A stretch of 64,000 bases of DNA from Marinomonas alcarazii (GCF_003208215.1 NZ_QKLW01000001.1:638234-702233), one strand, 5' to 3'; positions 1 through 9,207 are shown, counted from the stretch's first letter. Notes: generated by a model not told the origin, from the letters alone. Translations and numbers: made by a program.

Positions 1-16
1 AGGGAAGTGAAGGTTT

Positions 17-946
17 TTAAATCTTTGCGACGTGTCTCTGGTCCGCTACCCGTTCCATCACCCAATCAATAAAACATTCTGCACTGTATCGGTTGGCGTT
101 TTCGGTGCGTGTTAAAAAGAAGGCGTTGTTTTTACATTCAATAGGAGGTGTAAGGGCGACTAAGCTGCCTTCTGCAATCAAATCTTCCACATGCCAATCC
201 CAAGCGAGGGCAATACCTAAGCCGTTTTGTGCAGCATGAACCACGGCAATTTGGTCTTCCATCTGAATTTCGTTTAATGGCTCCAGATAGTCAATTCCTG
301 AGTGTGCCGCCCATGTTTGCCAGTTTTCCCAGAAGTCTGGGGCGTCTTTGAGGCCAAGCAGAGGTTGCTGCCAGATGTGCTTTAAATTATGACACTCGGG
401 ATGTTTTTCTAGAAAACTGGGGCTGCACACCAATAGCATTCTCTCGTTAAACAGCAAAAAGTTGTTTTTATAAGAGGTTTTTAATGACGAGTAATAAAAT
501 GCCACATCGTATTCGTGGCTGTTCACTTCACTCATATTACGCTCATTATTGATGCTTATATTGAGCATGATATCCGGGTATTTATCGCGAAAATCATCTA
601 AATGAGGAATGAGCCAAAAGTGGCTGAAGCATGCACCGATTTCTAAATTAAGCGGCAGAGGAGAGACTTTATCATCCATTTTTTGAGACTCTTCCGCCAA
701 GACAGTCAGGGTTTTTCGAACCGTTTCTAAATAAGTTTGTCCTTTTTTTGTCAGTTCTAGGCCTGTTTTTTTGCGAATAAATAGCTTGGTGTTCAGGAAA
801 CTTTCCAGCTGTTTGATTTGTTTGCTGACCGCCGTTGGAGAGACGCAAAGTTCATTGGCGGCGCTGGTTAAGGTGCCAAGACGAGCCGATGCTTCAAATA
901 AAATAAGGCTGTTTAAAGAGGGAATGGTTCGGTTATTAATTGGCAT
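17..946 (-). CDS. LysR-family transcriptional regulator (GcvA-like)
   Basis: DNA-binding regulator of 309 aa, the usual LysR length. The N-terminal winged helix-turn-helix covers about residues 8-66 (LGTLTSAANELCVSPTAVSK is a typical LysR recognition region), followed by a periplasmic-binding-protein-like effector domain from about residue 95. It is transcribed away from the S15 hydrolase and BCCT carrier at 1059-4599, with a 112-bp divergent gap. That is the standard arrangement for a LysR protein controlling its divergent neighbours, so it probably senses their substrate. The effector cannot be read from the sequence. The stop codon at 17-19 is inside the window, so the gene is complete. 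Confidence 0.9.
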   Translation of the reverse strand: MPINNRTIPSLNSLILFEASARLGTLTSAANELCVSPTAVSKQIKQLESFLNTKLFIRKKTGLELTKKGQTYLETVRKTLTVLAEESQKMDDKVSPLPLNLEIGACFSHFWLIPHLDDFRDKYPDIMLNISINNERNMSEVNSHEYDVAFYYSSLKTSYKNNFLLFNERMLLVCSPSFLEKHPECHNLKHIWQQPLLGLKDAPDFWENWQTWAAHSGIDYLEPLNEIQMEDQIAVVHAAQNGLGIALAWDWHVEDLIAEGSLVALTPPIECKNNAFFLTRTENANRYSAECFIDWVMERVADQRHVAKI

Positions 947-1058
947 ACAACTATCTACCCTGAACTTTTAGTTCAAGTGAGACTAACAAAATAGCGTTTT
1001 ACTTACAATTTCAGCTTCCTAATATAAAAAGACACTACAAATAGAACGAAAGGAAGTT

Positions 1059-3056
1059 ATGCAACACATCAAACACATTCATCACGCTATGTTGCCCTTA
1101 CCTGATGGCACTAAGCTCGCCTATCGTGCATGGCTGCCAAGCAATGCCGATGAGCACCCTGTTCCAGCGATACTTGAATTTTTACCTTATCGTAAGAACG
1201 ACGGCACGATTGTTCGAGACGAGATCACCATGGCACAAACCGCTAAGCGAGGATATGCCTGCATTCGAGTCGACCTTCGAGGCTGCGGAGAGTCAGAAGG
1301 GCATACAACCGACGAATACACCAAGCAAGAGTTACAAGACGGTTTCGATATTATCGCATGGCTAGCTAAACAGCCTTGGTGTAGTGGCAGTGTTGGCATG
1401 GTAGGGATTTCATGGGGCGGGTTTAACTCACTGCAAGTGGCAGCACTGAATCCTCCCGCTTTAAAAGCCATCATCACGCAGTGCTCAACTGATGACCGCT
1501 ACGCTACAGATGTTCATTACATGGGTGGTTGTTTACTGAATGATAACTTGGATTGGGCATCGTTTTTCTGGGCGTATGCACAAGGTCGCGCACCAGATGC
1601 AACACTGGTCGGTGAAGGCTGGAAAGAGCAGTGGCTGGATCGTCTAAATAAAATGCCATTTCTAGCGAAGCCTTGGCTTACTGAGCAAGTCCGTAATGAT
1701 TATTGGAAGCATGGCTCAATTTGTGAGAATTACAGCGACATTAAAATTCCTGTCTACGCTATGAGTGGTTGGGCCGATAACTATCGCGATACCGTCTTTC
1801 GATTATTAGAAAATCTTGTTGATGTGCCGCGCAAAGGTTTAGTTGGCCCTTGGGCCCATAAATACCCAAATATTGCGTATCCAAATCCGAAAATGGATTA
1901 TGTGGAAGAGTCGGTGCGTTGGTGGGATCGCTGGCTAAAAGGCATCAAAAACGGTATCGATGATGAGCCTGAACTCACTTATTACATGCAAGACAGCGTG
2001 CGTCCACAAACGGATTATGATGAGCGTGCAGGTCTGTGGATTTCAGAGCCATCGTGGCCATCGCCTCAGACAGAGAAGAAAACCTTTTATCCAGCGAACG
2101 GTCAGTTGATGGATACGCCACAGCCAACGGCTTTGGCGCAGCAGGTCTGCTCGCCGCAAACGGTTGGTTTAAACGGTGGTCGTTTGTGCGTAGGTATTCG
2201 TCTTGCTATGGAGCAACCCGCTGATCAGCGCGCTGACGATGCAGGTTCTCTGTGTTTTGACACCTTGCCTCTAGAAGACGACTTGGCGATTGCTGGTCAA
2301 GTAATGGCAAATTTGGCGATTCGTAGCGACACGCCGACAGCAAACCTCGCAGTAAGAGTTTGCGACGTGCATCCTGATGGCGCAGTTACTCGAATCAGTG
2401 TGGGGGTCTTAAACCTAACCCATCGCGACAGTCATGAATTTGTTGAGCCATTAACACCAGGTGAGTTGTACAGGGTTAAAGTACCGATTACTCATGTTGC
2501 CTACAACGTCCCTGCAGGACACCGTTTACGGATTTCCGTTTCGACAGCATGTTGGCCACTTATTTGGCCATCTCCTGATCAGGCAACAATTACACTTGAG
2601 TCTGCTTTAAGCAGTATCGAAGTGCCACATAGAACCCAATTAGTCACAGAAATCGAGCCGCCTATTCTGAATACGCCAGTCGCAATCGATGGTGAAACAC
2701 TGCGCCCAACGAACAGTGAGCGAGTGGTGCATCACGATTATAAAACCGGCCTGGTGACGCTAGAAACCCATGATGACTTCGGTCGTCAATATTACAACTC
2801 TTGTGAAAGCGTTATTGATATGACGATGAGTCAATGGCAGACCATCCATCCTGATGATCCTCTGACAGCAGAGTCTAAGTTGGTATTTGACCTGACCATG
2901 GGGCGAGAAGGCTGGTGGACTGGCTTAAAAGGTCTGTATCACATGCGTTGTGACCACGGGCATTTTTACATCACCAGCACTTGGGAAGCGTTTCATGATG
3001 GGGAGCGGATTTTCAGCAAAGAGTTTGAAGAAACCATCAAGCGAACAGGCGTTTAA
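1059..3056 (+). CDS. CocE/NonD-family (peptidase S15) alpha/beta hydrolase
   Basis: Serine hydrolase of 665 aa related to X-Pro dipeptidyl peptidases, cocaine esterase and glutaryl acylases. The N-terminal alpha/beta-hydrolase domain shows the nucleophile elbow GISWGG (Ser118), a candidate acid in SGWAD (Asp240) and a candidate His in GPWAH (His267). The C-terminal half (about 360-560) is the jelly-roll domain of the family. No signal peptide is visible, so it is probably cytoplasmic. The ATG follows AAGGAAG closely. Only 25 bp separate it from the BCCT carrier gene, so the two likely form an operon under the divergent LysR. I infer that it hydrolyses an ester or amide brought in by the carrier; the substrate is unknown. 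Confidence 0.85.
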   Translation: MQHIKHIHHAMLPLPDGTKLAYRAWLPSNADEHPVPAILEFLPYRKNDGTIVRDEITMAQTAKRGYACIRVDLRGCGESEGHTTDEYTKQELQDGFDIIAWLAKQPWCSGSVGMVGISWGGFNSLQVAALNPPALKAIITQCSTDDRYATDVHYMGGCLLNDNLDWASFFWAYAQGRAPDATLVGEGWKEQWLDRLNKMPFLAKPWLTEQVRNDYWKHGSICENYSDIKIPVYAMSGWADNYRDTVFRLLENLVDVPRKGLVGPWAHKYPNIAYPNPKMDYVEESVRWWDRWLKGIKNGIDDEPELTYYMQDSVRPQTDYDERAGLWISEPSWPSPQTEKKTFYPANGQLMDTPQPTALAQQVCSPQTVGLNGGRLCVGIRLAMEQPADQRADDAGSLCFDTLPLEDDLAIAGQVMANLAIRSDTPTANLAVRVCDVHPDGAVTRISVGVLNLTHRDSHEFVEPLTPGELYRVKVPITHVAYNVPAGHRLRISVSTACWPLIWPSPDQATITLESALSSIEVPHRTQLVTEIEPPILNTPVAIDGETLRPTNSERVVHHDYKTGLVTLETHDDFGRQYYNSCESVIDMTMSQWQTIHPDDPLTAESKLVFDLTMGREGWWTGLKGLYHMRCDHGHFYITSTWEAFHDGERIFSKEFEETIKRTGV

Positions 3057-3081
3057 TCGATTATCTCTGTGAGGATGTTAC

Positions 3082-4599
3082 ATGTTTAAATCATTACGAC
3101 CTTTGGTCTTTTTTCCAACCTTTATTATATTGGTTAGCGCGTTAATATTCAGTTTGGTGGACTTGACGCTTTTTACTGAATATACCGGAATAGCAAACAA
3201 TTTTGTGCTTAAGCATTTTTCTTGGCTATTCAGCTTAGGGAGTTTTTACCTGCTGGTGCTGATTGGTATTACTTACTTTTCAAAGTTAGGCAATATTCGT
3301 ATCGGTGGTGAAAACGCAACACCAAAGCTGAAAAAATCCCGTTGGTTCATGATTGTATTGTGTACCACATTAGCGGTAGGCGTGTTGTTTTGGACAACCG
3401 CTGAGCCTTTGTATCATGTGTATGCGCCACCAGAAAGCCTAGGAATTGAGCCAAACTCGCCAAATGCCGTGTTGTTCGCATTTTCAGCTATGTTCCTGCA
3501 TTGGGGACCTACTCCATACTCCATATATGCCGTACCTGCATTGATCTTTGCCTTAGCATTTCACAATCTAAAACTGCCTTACTCTATTAGTAGCTCTTTG
3601 CGCCCTGTATTCGGTAAATACGTTGAAGGTCGAATGGGCAGTGTGATTGATGCTTTAGCGCTGTACTCACTGGTGGTTGGGATGGCGTCTTCGTTAGGTA
3701 CAGGCGCGTTAACGCTGTTGGGTGGTGTGAGCCAATACCTACCTATTGAACGTAACGCTGTTACTCTAGGGATTATCATTGCCGTCATTGTTGTTACCTT
3801 TGTTTTGTCTGCTGCACGTGGACTGATCAAAGGCATTGCACGTCTCTCGATGGTGAACTTCTGGTTATTGATTGCTTTATTTGTGTTCACGCTGATTTTT
3901 GGACCAACGCTTTATATGCTGGGAATTGGTGTAGAAGGCCTAGGTGCATTCTTGCAGAACTTCTTCCGTCTAAGCCTGTTTACTGGGCAAGCAGCGAATG
4001 ACCCTTGGCCACAATGGTGGAGTGTATTTTACTGGGCTGTATGGTTTGCTTGGGCACCGATTACTGCAATGTTCCTAGGTAAGATTGCCCGTGGCTACAC
4101 AGTGCGTGAATTCATTCAAGTGAACGTCTTATTCCCAAGTTTGTTTGTGTTGCTATGGATCTCCGTGTTTTCCGGTGCCGCGATCTTCATGGATCAAAAC
4201 AGCGATGGCGGGCTATACGCGGTATTGAATGACGGCGGTATCGAACAGCTGCTTTACCATATTTTTGGTGAGCTACCATTGGGTGCTTTGACATCTGCAA
4301 TCTTAGTCTTTATTGCCTTTATTTCTTATGTGACAGCAGCCGATTCCAGCACGGACGCCATTGGTGATTTGTGTGTGAAAGATTTCAATGCGGATTCACA
4401 AGAAGGTGTCGGCATGCCGATCAAGATTTTATGGGGAACCATCATTGGCTTGGTCGCATGGATTATGGTCAGCACCGTCGGTGTGGCAGGGATCAAATCG
4501 CTTTCTAACCTTGGTGGCTTACCCGCGACTTTGATTATTCTTGCGTGTAGCTTCACGCTTGTGAAATGGATCAAGAACCCTGCGTCGTTAAAAAGCTAA
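3082..4599 (+). CDS. BCCT-family (betaine/choline/carnitine) transporter
   Basis: Inner-membrane secondary transporter of 505 aa with about 12 predicted membrane segments. The family signature region is visible around FYWAVWFAWAPITAMFLGKI (about 313-332), where aromatic residues bind the quaternary ammonium group, and FWTTAEPLYH near residue 110 is also typical. BCCT carriers take up glycine betaine, choline, carnitine or related trimethylammonium compounds, driven by sodium or proton gradients. The C-terminal tail is short, so the long osmosensory extension of BetP is absent; this argues for a catabolic rather than osmosensing role. It is second in a likely two-gene operon behind the S15 hydrolase. 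Start ATG with GAGG upstream. Exact substrate is not predictable. Confidence 0.88.
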   Translation: MFKSLRPLVFFPTFIILVSALIFSLVDLTLFTEYTGIANNFVLKHFSWLFSLGSFYLLVLIGITYFSKLGNIRIGGENATPKLKKSRWFMIVLCTTLAVGVLFWTTAEPLYHVYAPPESLGIEPNSPNAVLFAFSAMFLHWGPTPYSIYAVPALIFALAFHNLKLPYSISSSLRPVFGKYVEGRMGSVIDALALYSLVVGMASSLGTGALTLLGGVSQYLPIERNAVTLGIIIAVIVVTFVLSAARGLIKGIARLSMVNFWLLIALFVFTLIFGPTLYMLGIGVEGLGAFLQNFFRLSLFTGQAANDPWPQWWSVFYWAVWFAWAPITAMFLGKIARGYTVREFIQVNVLFPSLFVLLWISVFSGAAIFMDQNSDGGLYAVLNDGGIEQLLYHIFGELPLGALTSAILVFIAFISYVTAADSSTDAIGDLCVKDFNADSQEGVGMPIKILWGTIIGLVAWIMVSTVGVAGIKSLSNLGGLPATLIILACSFTLVKWIKNPASLKS

Positions 4600-4628
4600 G
4601 ACGTTGTTTTAACCAAGTAGACAAAAAC

Positions 4629-4660
4629 AATGGCTTAGCGCTTCCGCTAGGCCATTTTTA
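4629..4660 (+). terminator. Rho-independent terminator after the BCCT gene
   Basis: A 12-bp near-perfect stem (AATGGCTTAGCG / CGCTAGGCCATT) with a CTTC loop is followed by TTTTA, 30 bp after the BCCT stop codon. Confidence 0.8.
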
Positions 4661-4756
4661 TTTGGCCTAGGGTCAAATAATCTACTTGGACTTAACTTTG
4701 ATTCTATTTTGTTCCGAAGTGGGAACGGCGTATAGGAAAAGGAAGGCAGCGAATAT

Positions 4757-4787
4757 AAAAGAGGCGCTTATGTAGCGCCTCTTTTTC
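4757..4787. terminator. Bidirectional terminator between convergent genes
   Basis: An 11-bp perfect stem (AAAGAGGCGCT / AGCGCCTCTTT) with an A-tract on the left and T-tract on the right. It lies just beyond the 3' end of the OmpA-like gene on the minus strand and can terminate transcription from both sides. Confidence 0.75.
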
Positions 4788-4812
4788 AACTCTATTAAAA
4801 AGCTAAAGGGGA

Positions 4813-5439
4813 TTAGTTTTTATTGAGAGCGGTGCTGGCATTTTGGTCCACGCTATAGATTGTCCAGCGTTCGTTAGCAAATTTCTGTTTCGCGAAGACT
4901 TCCGCAACAACTCGACGGTTCATTTGGCGTCCGGCTGCTGTGTCGTTGTCTGCTATTGGGCGAGTTGCGCCATAGCCTATGCCTTTCACTCGATCTGCTT
5001 TGATTCTGAAACTGTCTACCAATACGTCAGCGATTGCTGTGGCGCGTCGTTGGGATAAGGCTAAGTTCAGCTCAGCTGAACCTTGGCTATCCGTATGACC
5101 TTCGATGACGACGTTGCTGGTTGGGTTATCCTGCAGAAATTTGGCCAGCTCTTTTAGTTCTGAATAAAAGCGCGGTTTAATGTCGGCTTTACCGGAATCA
5201 AAAAGAACTTTTAGCTCGATAGACAAAAGTTTGGTGCTTTCGAAAGGGCAACCGTCGTTGTCTACGGCTACTCCTAGAGGTGTGTCTGGGCATAGGTCTC
5301 TTGCATCAATAACACCATCTTTGTCTGAATCCGCTAGACGAGCTTGTACGTTGGAAGCGTACAAGCTTTCTGCAGCGGAAAGCTGATCAAAAGCAAATAA
5401 TGCTGTGATCAGACTGATGGATTTGAATAAAGACTTCAT
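4813..5439 (-). CDS. OmpA-family protein with thrombospondin type 3 repeat
   Basis: Exported peptidoglycan-binding protein of 208 aa. A signal peptide covers about residues 1-23 (hydrophobic core, cleavage after SAAE or nearby). Residues 36-65 form a calcium-binding type 3 repeat (DSDKDGVIDARDLCPDTP). Residues 75-185 are an OmpA C-terminal domain with the peptidoglycan-binding core around VVIEGHTDSQG and LSQRRA. There is no lipobox and no room for an eight-stranded OmpA barrel, so it is probably a periplasmic or cell-wall-associated protein rather than a porin. It appears monocistronic. Confidence 0.85.
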   Translation of the reverse strand: MKSLFKSISLITALFAFDQLSAAESLYASNVQARLADSDKDGVIDARDLCPDTPLGVAVDNDGCPFESTKLLSIELKVLFDSGKADIKPRFYSELKELAKFLQDNPTSNVVIEGHTDSQGSAELNLALSQRRATAIADVLVDSFRIKADRVKGIGYGATRPIADNDTAAGRQMNRRVVAEVFAKQKFANERWTIYSVDQNASTALNKN

Positions 5440-5559
5440 TGTGCCTCAACTTCCTTTTCGACTTTTTCGATTGTTTTAGCTTATGGAAAAACCTTTTGTA
5501 TCACCATGGCTTTTTTGTAGCGTAGTTTAAAGAAGTTGTAGTTTTGTAATTTTATGTAA

Positions 5560-5982
5560 TTACCAACTGCCAATATTTTCCATTGACGCCCAAGGTTCCT
5601 GTATTTCAAGGGAGCCATTTTTTTGCAGAAGCTCGATTGAGATGTTATTTGGGTCTTTGACAAAAGCCATGTGACCGTCGCGAGGCGGACGCAGGATAGT
5701 GACACCTAAGGATTGTAGTTTTTCACATACTTGATAAATATTATCGACTTCAAACGCTAGATGGCCGAACTGATCGCCGCCAGTGTATTCACGGTCGCTC
5801 CAGTTATGTGTTAGCTCCACTTCTGGCGCGCCTTCTTCTGTTGCATAGTAGATAAGTGAAAATTGACCTTTTTCACTGTCCATGCGTCGAGTCTGAATTA
5901 ACCCCAAACCTTCGGTATAGAATGTGTGACTTTCTTCTGGCTTGTCTGTTCTTATCATTGCGTGCAGATATTTGATAGACAT
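5560..5982 (-). CDS. gloA: Lactoylglutathione lyase-like VOC protein
   Basis: A 140-aa protein of the vicinal oxygen chelate fold, close to glyoxalase I, which turns the methylglyoxal-glutathione hemithioacetal into S-lactoylglutathione. Visible landmarks are HAMIRTDKPEESHTFYTEGL at the N-terminus, the metal-ligand glutamate in VELTHNW, the second-half histidine in GHLAFEV and the closing glutamate in ISIELLQK. These match the His/Glu/His/Glu metal set of the Ni-dependent bacterial enzyme. The C-terminal tail after ELLQK is slightly longer than in E. coli GloA (135 aa). It appears monocistronic. GloA is likely; another VOC activity cannot be excluded. Confidence 0.8.
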   Translation of the reverse strand: MSIKYLHAMIRTDKPEESHTFYTEGLGLIQTRRMDSEKGQFSLIYYATEEGAPEVELTHNWSDREYTGGDQFGHLAFEVDNIYQVCEKLQSLGVTILRPPRDGHMAFVKDPNNISIELLQKNGSLEIQEPWASMENIGSW

Positions 5983-6077
5983 AGTGAAATCCCTATAGAT
6001 ATTAATAATATGAGAAATATTATCACAGGATTAAAAGGGTAATTCAAAGTTCTAAAGAGAAGAGCCTCTTTATATAC

Positions 6078-6395
6078 TTATTCTTCCCAAACCCAACGGA
6101 TAGGCTCGCCAAAATCGTCATAGATTATTTTTTTCTTGGGGCGCTTTTTTATGGCTGGTGTGGCAGGTGCTTTGGTTTGCTTTCTTTGTTGAATTGCAGC
6201 GACAACGTGATTTAATGGCGTCCGATCTTGTTTAGGCTCGTTAAAGCCTAGGTGGCTCGTGTTATACTTGCCATCAACTAAACCGGATTCACCCATATTT
6301 ACTTGTTGGATCGTTCCGTTTTGCTTGATAAATTGATCTACCAGAGACTCAAGTTCTTCTCGTGTGTCTCTTTTGGTGGTTTTTGGTTTTATCAT
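6078..6395 (-). CDS. Small basic protein of unknown function
   Basis: About 105 aa from the ATG at 6393-6395. The frame is open up to 6461, but that longer start would leave only about 20 bp before the divergent ndpA start, so I prefer the inner ATG; neither has a good ribosome binding site. The protein begins with basic residues, has an acidic helix (REELESLVDQFIKQNGTIQQ), then a lysine/proline-rich stretch, and ends in FGEPIRWVWEE. The pattern of a helix followed by a short 'xFLxxGGxVQxI'-like segment faintly recalls small RNA-polymerase-associated proteins such as Pseudomonas SutA, but this is only a resemblance by eye. Function unknown. Confidence 0.55.
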   Translation of the reverse strand: MIKPKTTKRDTREELESLVDQFIKQNGTIQQVNMGESGLVDGKYNTSHLGFNEPKQDRTPLNHVVAAIQQRKQTKAPATPAIKKRPKKKIIYDDFGEPIRWVWEE

Positions 6396-6482
6396 AGTGT
6401 TTTGTTTAGGGAAGATCCTGTAAGTAAAGCTATGGGTTAAAAAATGATCGCAATCATCCATATTAAACGTAAGAGGTAGCTG

Positions 6483-7511
6483 GTGTCTATTAGCAACTTA
6501 ATTGTGCACGAGATTCAAAAGCATGAAGGTGAGCGCAAGGCGATTCTGATTGCGCGTCCCAATGAAAACCCAGTAGATGGACAAGCCGAGGCGTTGTCTG
6601 CTCAGGTAACGAATCTATTCAATCGTTCTGGAATGAATACAGGGCGCTTCGTAAATCCTCAAGGCAGTGAGGAGGGTGCGCAATTACCAGCTTTATTGTT
6701 TAAGCATTTTAAAAACGATACTTTTGTCGACTTTGCTGGGTTTACTAAAGAATGTGCTGCGGAATATCTGAAGTATTTAGAGCCTGTAGAAGAAGCTGAG
6801 GGTGGTTTGTTGTGGTTTAACCATTACGAACTGCACGATACGCATTTCTTATATATTGTTATGTTAAAGCGCAAAAAAGGCATTGGTCTTGGTACTGATT
6901 TGAGTTTGTCTCAAATTGAACAGATAGAGACGGAAAAGCTTCACATGTCGCTGCGTATTAATTTGACTGCATGGCAGGCAGGAGATGAGGGTCGTTATAT
7001 TTCTTTTCGTTTTGGTCGTGCGCCTAAGTTCGAGAGTGAATATTTTACACAGTTTATTGGATGTGATGAGCCGAAAGTTGCCGCCAAAGAAACGCGTAAG
7101 CTGGTGGATTTGACCTCCGCGTTCTGTCAATCAGAAGGCCTTCCATCGAAACAGGCAAATGAGTTTAAAAAAGTGGTTTCTGAGCACTGCCAAGCAAAAG
7201 CGCAAGATCGCGAGCCATTGGCAATCAAAGAAATTGCGTCTCAAGTTGAGTCAAGATTCTCTGTCGAGCAGGCGAATAAGTTCTTGGAAATTGCTGACTC
7301 TGATAGCTTCAAAATGGAGAAAGAAATCTTCGTTGAAAAAGCCGCGCTGAAAAAATTGACGCGTTTGTCTGGTAGTTCACGTGCTTTGACGATTAGCTTT
7401 GATAGCGACTTGTTGAATGAGTCTGTGGTGTTTGATGCAGACTCCGGAACTCTAACAATTAAAGAGTTGCCAAAGAGTCTGCTAAAACAATTGCAATCTA
7501 TGTCTAACTAA
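6483..7511 (+). CDS. ndpA: Nucleoid-associated protein NdpA/YejK
   Basis: A 342-aa cytoplasmic protein of the YejK/NdpA family (335 aa in E. coli), associated with the nucleoid and known to interact with topoisomerase IV. The N-terminal SNLIVHEIQK and the downstream NHYELHDTHFLYIVMLKRKK region fit the family along its full length. Translation begins with GTG at 6483, with GAGGT about six bases upstream; no in-frame ATG near the 5' end would preserve the conserved N-terminus. It is divergent from the small unknown gene at 6078. Confidence 0.88.
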   Translation: MSISNLIVHEIQKHEGERKAILIARPNENPVDGQAEALSAQVTNLFNRSGMNTGRFVNPQGSEEGAQLPALLFKHFKNDTFVDFAGFTKECAAEYLKYLEPVEEAEGGLLWFNHYELHDTHFLYIVMLKRKKGIGLGTDLSLSQIEQIETEKLHMSLRINLTAWQAGDEGRYISFRFGRAPKFESEYFTQFIGCDEPKVAAKETRKLVDLTSAFCQSEGLPSKQANEFKKVVSEHCQAKAQDREPLAIKEIASQVESRFSVEQANKFLEIADSDSFKMEKEIFVEKAALKKLTRLSGSSRALTISFDSDLLNESVVFDADSGTLTIKELPKSLLKQLQSMSN

Positions 7512-7546
7512 TTGGTTTAGACGAATTAGAGTAGTTAGAAGGTTTG

Positions 7547-8191
7547 TTAAATGCCTAGCAAGCCTTCTAGTTCTTTCATTGTTTTGAAGCATTGAGTTGC
7601 GCCAGCCGCCGTTTGCATTTGTGCATCAAGCGTCTCACTATAGGCAAGTACTCGCATTCCTGCTGCTCGTCCTGCTGTAATCCCTGCGATAGAATCTTCT
7701 ATAACCAAACAATCTTCTGGTGTGACATTGAGTGCTTTTGCTGCTTTTAAGTAGAGATCTGGTGCAGGTTTGCCATTGTCTACATCCTCGACACAAAAAC
7801 GTGTAGCAAAACGTTCTGCTAGTTGGATTTTGTTTAGCTTGAAATCCATTTCTTTGCGGCGTGCATTAGTGGCCATGGCGATTGGCACCGTGATTTTGTT
7901 GAGTAAGTTTCGGACGCCTTTTATCGGCTCTAAGTCAGCTTCGATGACAGCGTGAAAGCGTTGTCGATAATCTTCATCAAAGTTTGCTGGTAGAGGTTTG
8001 CCTAGTAATTTCTCGGCATTAATAAGGTTTTCTTGATTGGTAAACCCTGTGAACTTGGCGTGCAGTGTCTCGTCGTCTAACTCAAGACCGCATTCGCTTA
8101 GCATTGTTTTCAAAATGGTATTGGAGATATTTTCTGTATCGACAATAACGCCATCGCAATCAAAGATTATCGCTTTGTAAGAGTAAGTCAT
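7547..8191 (-). CDS. HAD-superfamily phosphatase / beta-phosphoglucomutase-like
   Basis: A 214-aa haloacid-dehalogenase hydrolase, subfamily IA with an alpha-helical cap. Motif I is FDCDGVIVDTEN (nucleophile Asp and acid/base Asp), motif II is the Asn/Thr region MATNA, motif III the Lys in NGKPAPD and motif IV VIEDSIAGI. Members dephosphorylate small sugar phosphates or isomerise them; the D-x-D-x-(V/T) motif and cap type fit both the YniC-like 2-deoxyglucose-6-phosphatase and phosphoglucomutase groups. The substrate cannot be assigned. It converges with ndpA, 35 bp between stops. Confidence 0.85.
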   Translation of the reverse strand: MTYSYKAIIFDCDGVIVDTENISNTILKTMLSECGLELDDETLHAKFTGFTNQENLINAEKLLGKPLPANFDEDYRQRFHAVIEADLEPIKGVRNLLNKITVPIAMATNARRKEMDFKLNKIQLAERFATRFCVEDVDNGKPAPDLYLKAAKALNVTPEDCLVIEDSIAGITAGRAAGMRVLAYSETLDAQMQTAAGATQCFKTMKELEGLLGI

Positions 8192-8340
8192 AAAAGAAGA
8201 TGTTTTGTTGTGAATGAGTATTGATGATAACGAATTTGGAGGAGGTTAAGGAAGGGAGGGGTTTTATTATTTTTCTCCCCTTAAAAAGATCTATTTACGA
8301 TACACTAACAGCCAATTATTATGGGCTTATTCTTCCAATA

Positions 8341-8532
8341 TTAGTTGCTTGCTTGACCAAGTTGCTGTGGACGAGAGCTTACTTTTTTGATGGTTTTAAG
8401 GCTGTTTTTGAAAAAAGTAACAACCGCTTTGATACGACGAGCACGTCTTTGGCGGCGAGCGTGATCTTCAACGCTAGTGTCTGCATAGCCCCATTTTGCA
8501 AGTAATGCTTCGTATTGTTCTTGAGAGTCCAT
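8341..8532 (-). CDS. Small basic protein, 63 aa, unknown function
   Basis: The ATG at 8530-8532 follows CAGGAGAATACT, a strong ribosome binding site, which supports a real gene. The longer in-frame reading up to 8628 has no such site. The product starts with an acidic segment (MDSQEQYEALLAKWGYADTS), then a run of arginines (RRQRRARRIK) and a basic C-terminal tail. No domain is recognised. The overlapping plus-strand frame lacks a ribosome binding site and is rejected. Confidence 0.6.
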   Translation of the reverse strand: MDSQEQYEALLAKWGYADTSVEDHARRQRRARRIKAVVTFFKNSLKTIKKVSSRPQQLGQASN

Positions 8533-8675
8533 AGTATTCTCCTGATTTGTTAATGAAAGGTGTTGTTTTATTACAACAATGATAATACTAGTGAAGCTTG
8601 ACGGATTGAACAAACGATCCTTTTTCACTCGTTAGGTTAGATTTTTTCATCATTTAATTTGTTAAGGAAATTTTC

Positions 8676-9158
8676 TTGTACCAATCGTTAGAACAGTTTT
8701 CCAAGAGTTGGATTTTTAAGCGTAATGACCCCAAAATTGAGTCGGAGGATTTGCAGCAAATCCGCTTGTTAAGTGAACAACGGGCAGCTCAAATTTGGCG
8801 AGATTATATTAGTGATGAGCAAGTGCATCCTGATCATTTCTCTGACAATGACTGGCCAAAGAAAGATAGCGCAAAAGCCCCTGATGGCAAGCTTCAGTGG
8901 GAAAAAGCATGGGACAGTGATCAGGCATCATTACCGGAAGAAGTGCTGACGCATTTTGCCGCTTGGGGAGATGACACGACGGTGTTTTTTTGCTGCCATA
9001 ATGAGTTGGTTTTTGAATTGCCTTGGGGCGTTTTTAAACGCACTTGGAAGGCGTTTCTCTTTTTAGACAATGGGCCTATTTTGGTCGGCAAAAAGAAAAA
9101 ACAAGCGGCGCAATTTCATACTAACGGCTGGCTTAACTTATTGTTTCGAAGTGCGTAG
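8676..9158 (+). CDS. DUF2947 family protein
   Basis: A 160-aa cytoplasmic protein matching the DUF2947 family known from vibrios and related marine bacteria, rich in tryptophan and acidic residues. The start is TTG at 8676, preceded by AAGGAAA; no ATG lies near this 5' end. The C-terminus (WKAFLFLDNGPILVG...) fits the family pattern. Function is unknown; it stands alone between the small basic protein and the DTW-domain gene. Confidence 0.7.
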   Translation: MYQSLEQFSKSWIFKRNDPKIESEDLQQIRLLSEQRAAQIWRDYISDEQVHPDHFSDNDWPKKDSAKAPDGKLQWEKAWDSDQASLPEEVLTHFAAWGDDTTVFFCCHNELVFELPWGVFKRTWKAFLFLDNGPILVGKKKKQAAQFHTNGWLNLLFRSA

Positions 9159-9207
9159 TTGAATCTTAGGCTAGGGTTGTCTGAAACGTATATTTTGTAA
9201 TTAAGTT

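Noticed and set aside
5481-5705. 74-aa minus-strand frame overlapping the glyoxalase 3' end
   Set aside because: Shadow frame of the VOC gene without a ribosome binding site.
8221-8505. 94-aa plus-strand reading frame
   Set aside because: It lies over the 63-aa minus-strand gene that has a strong ribosome binding site, and its own composition is not protein-like.
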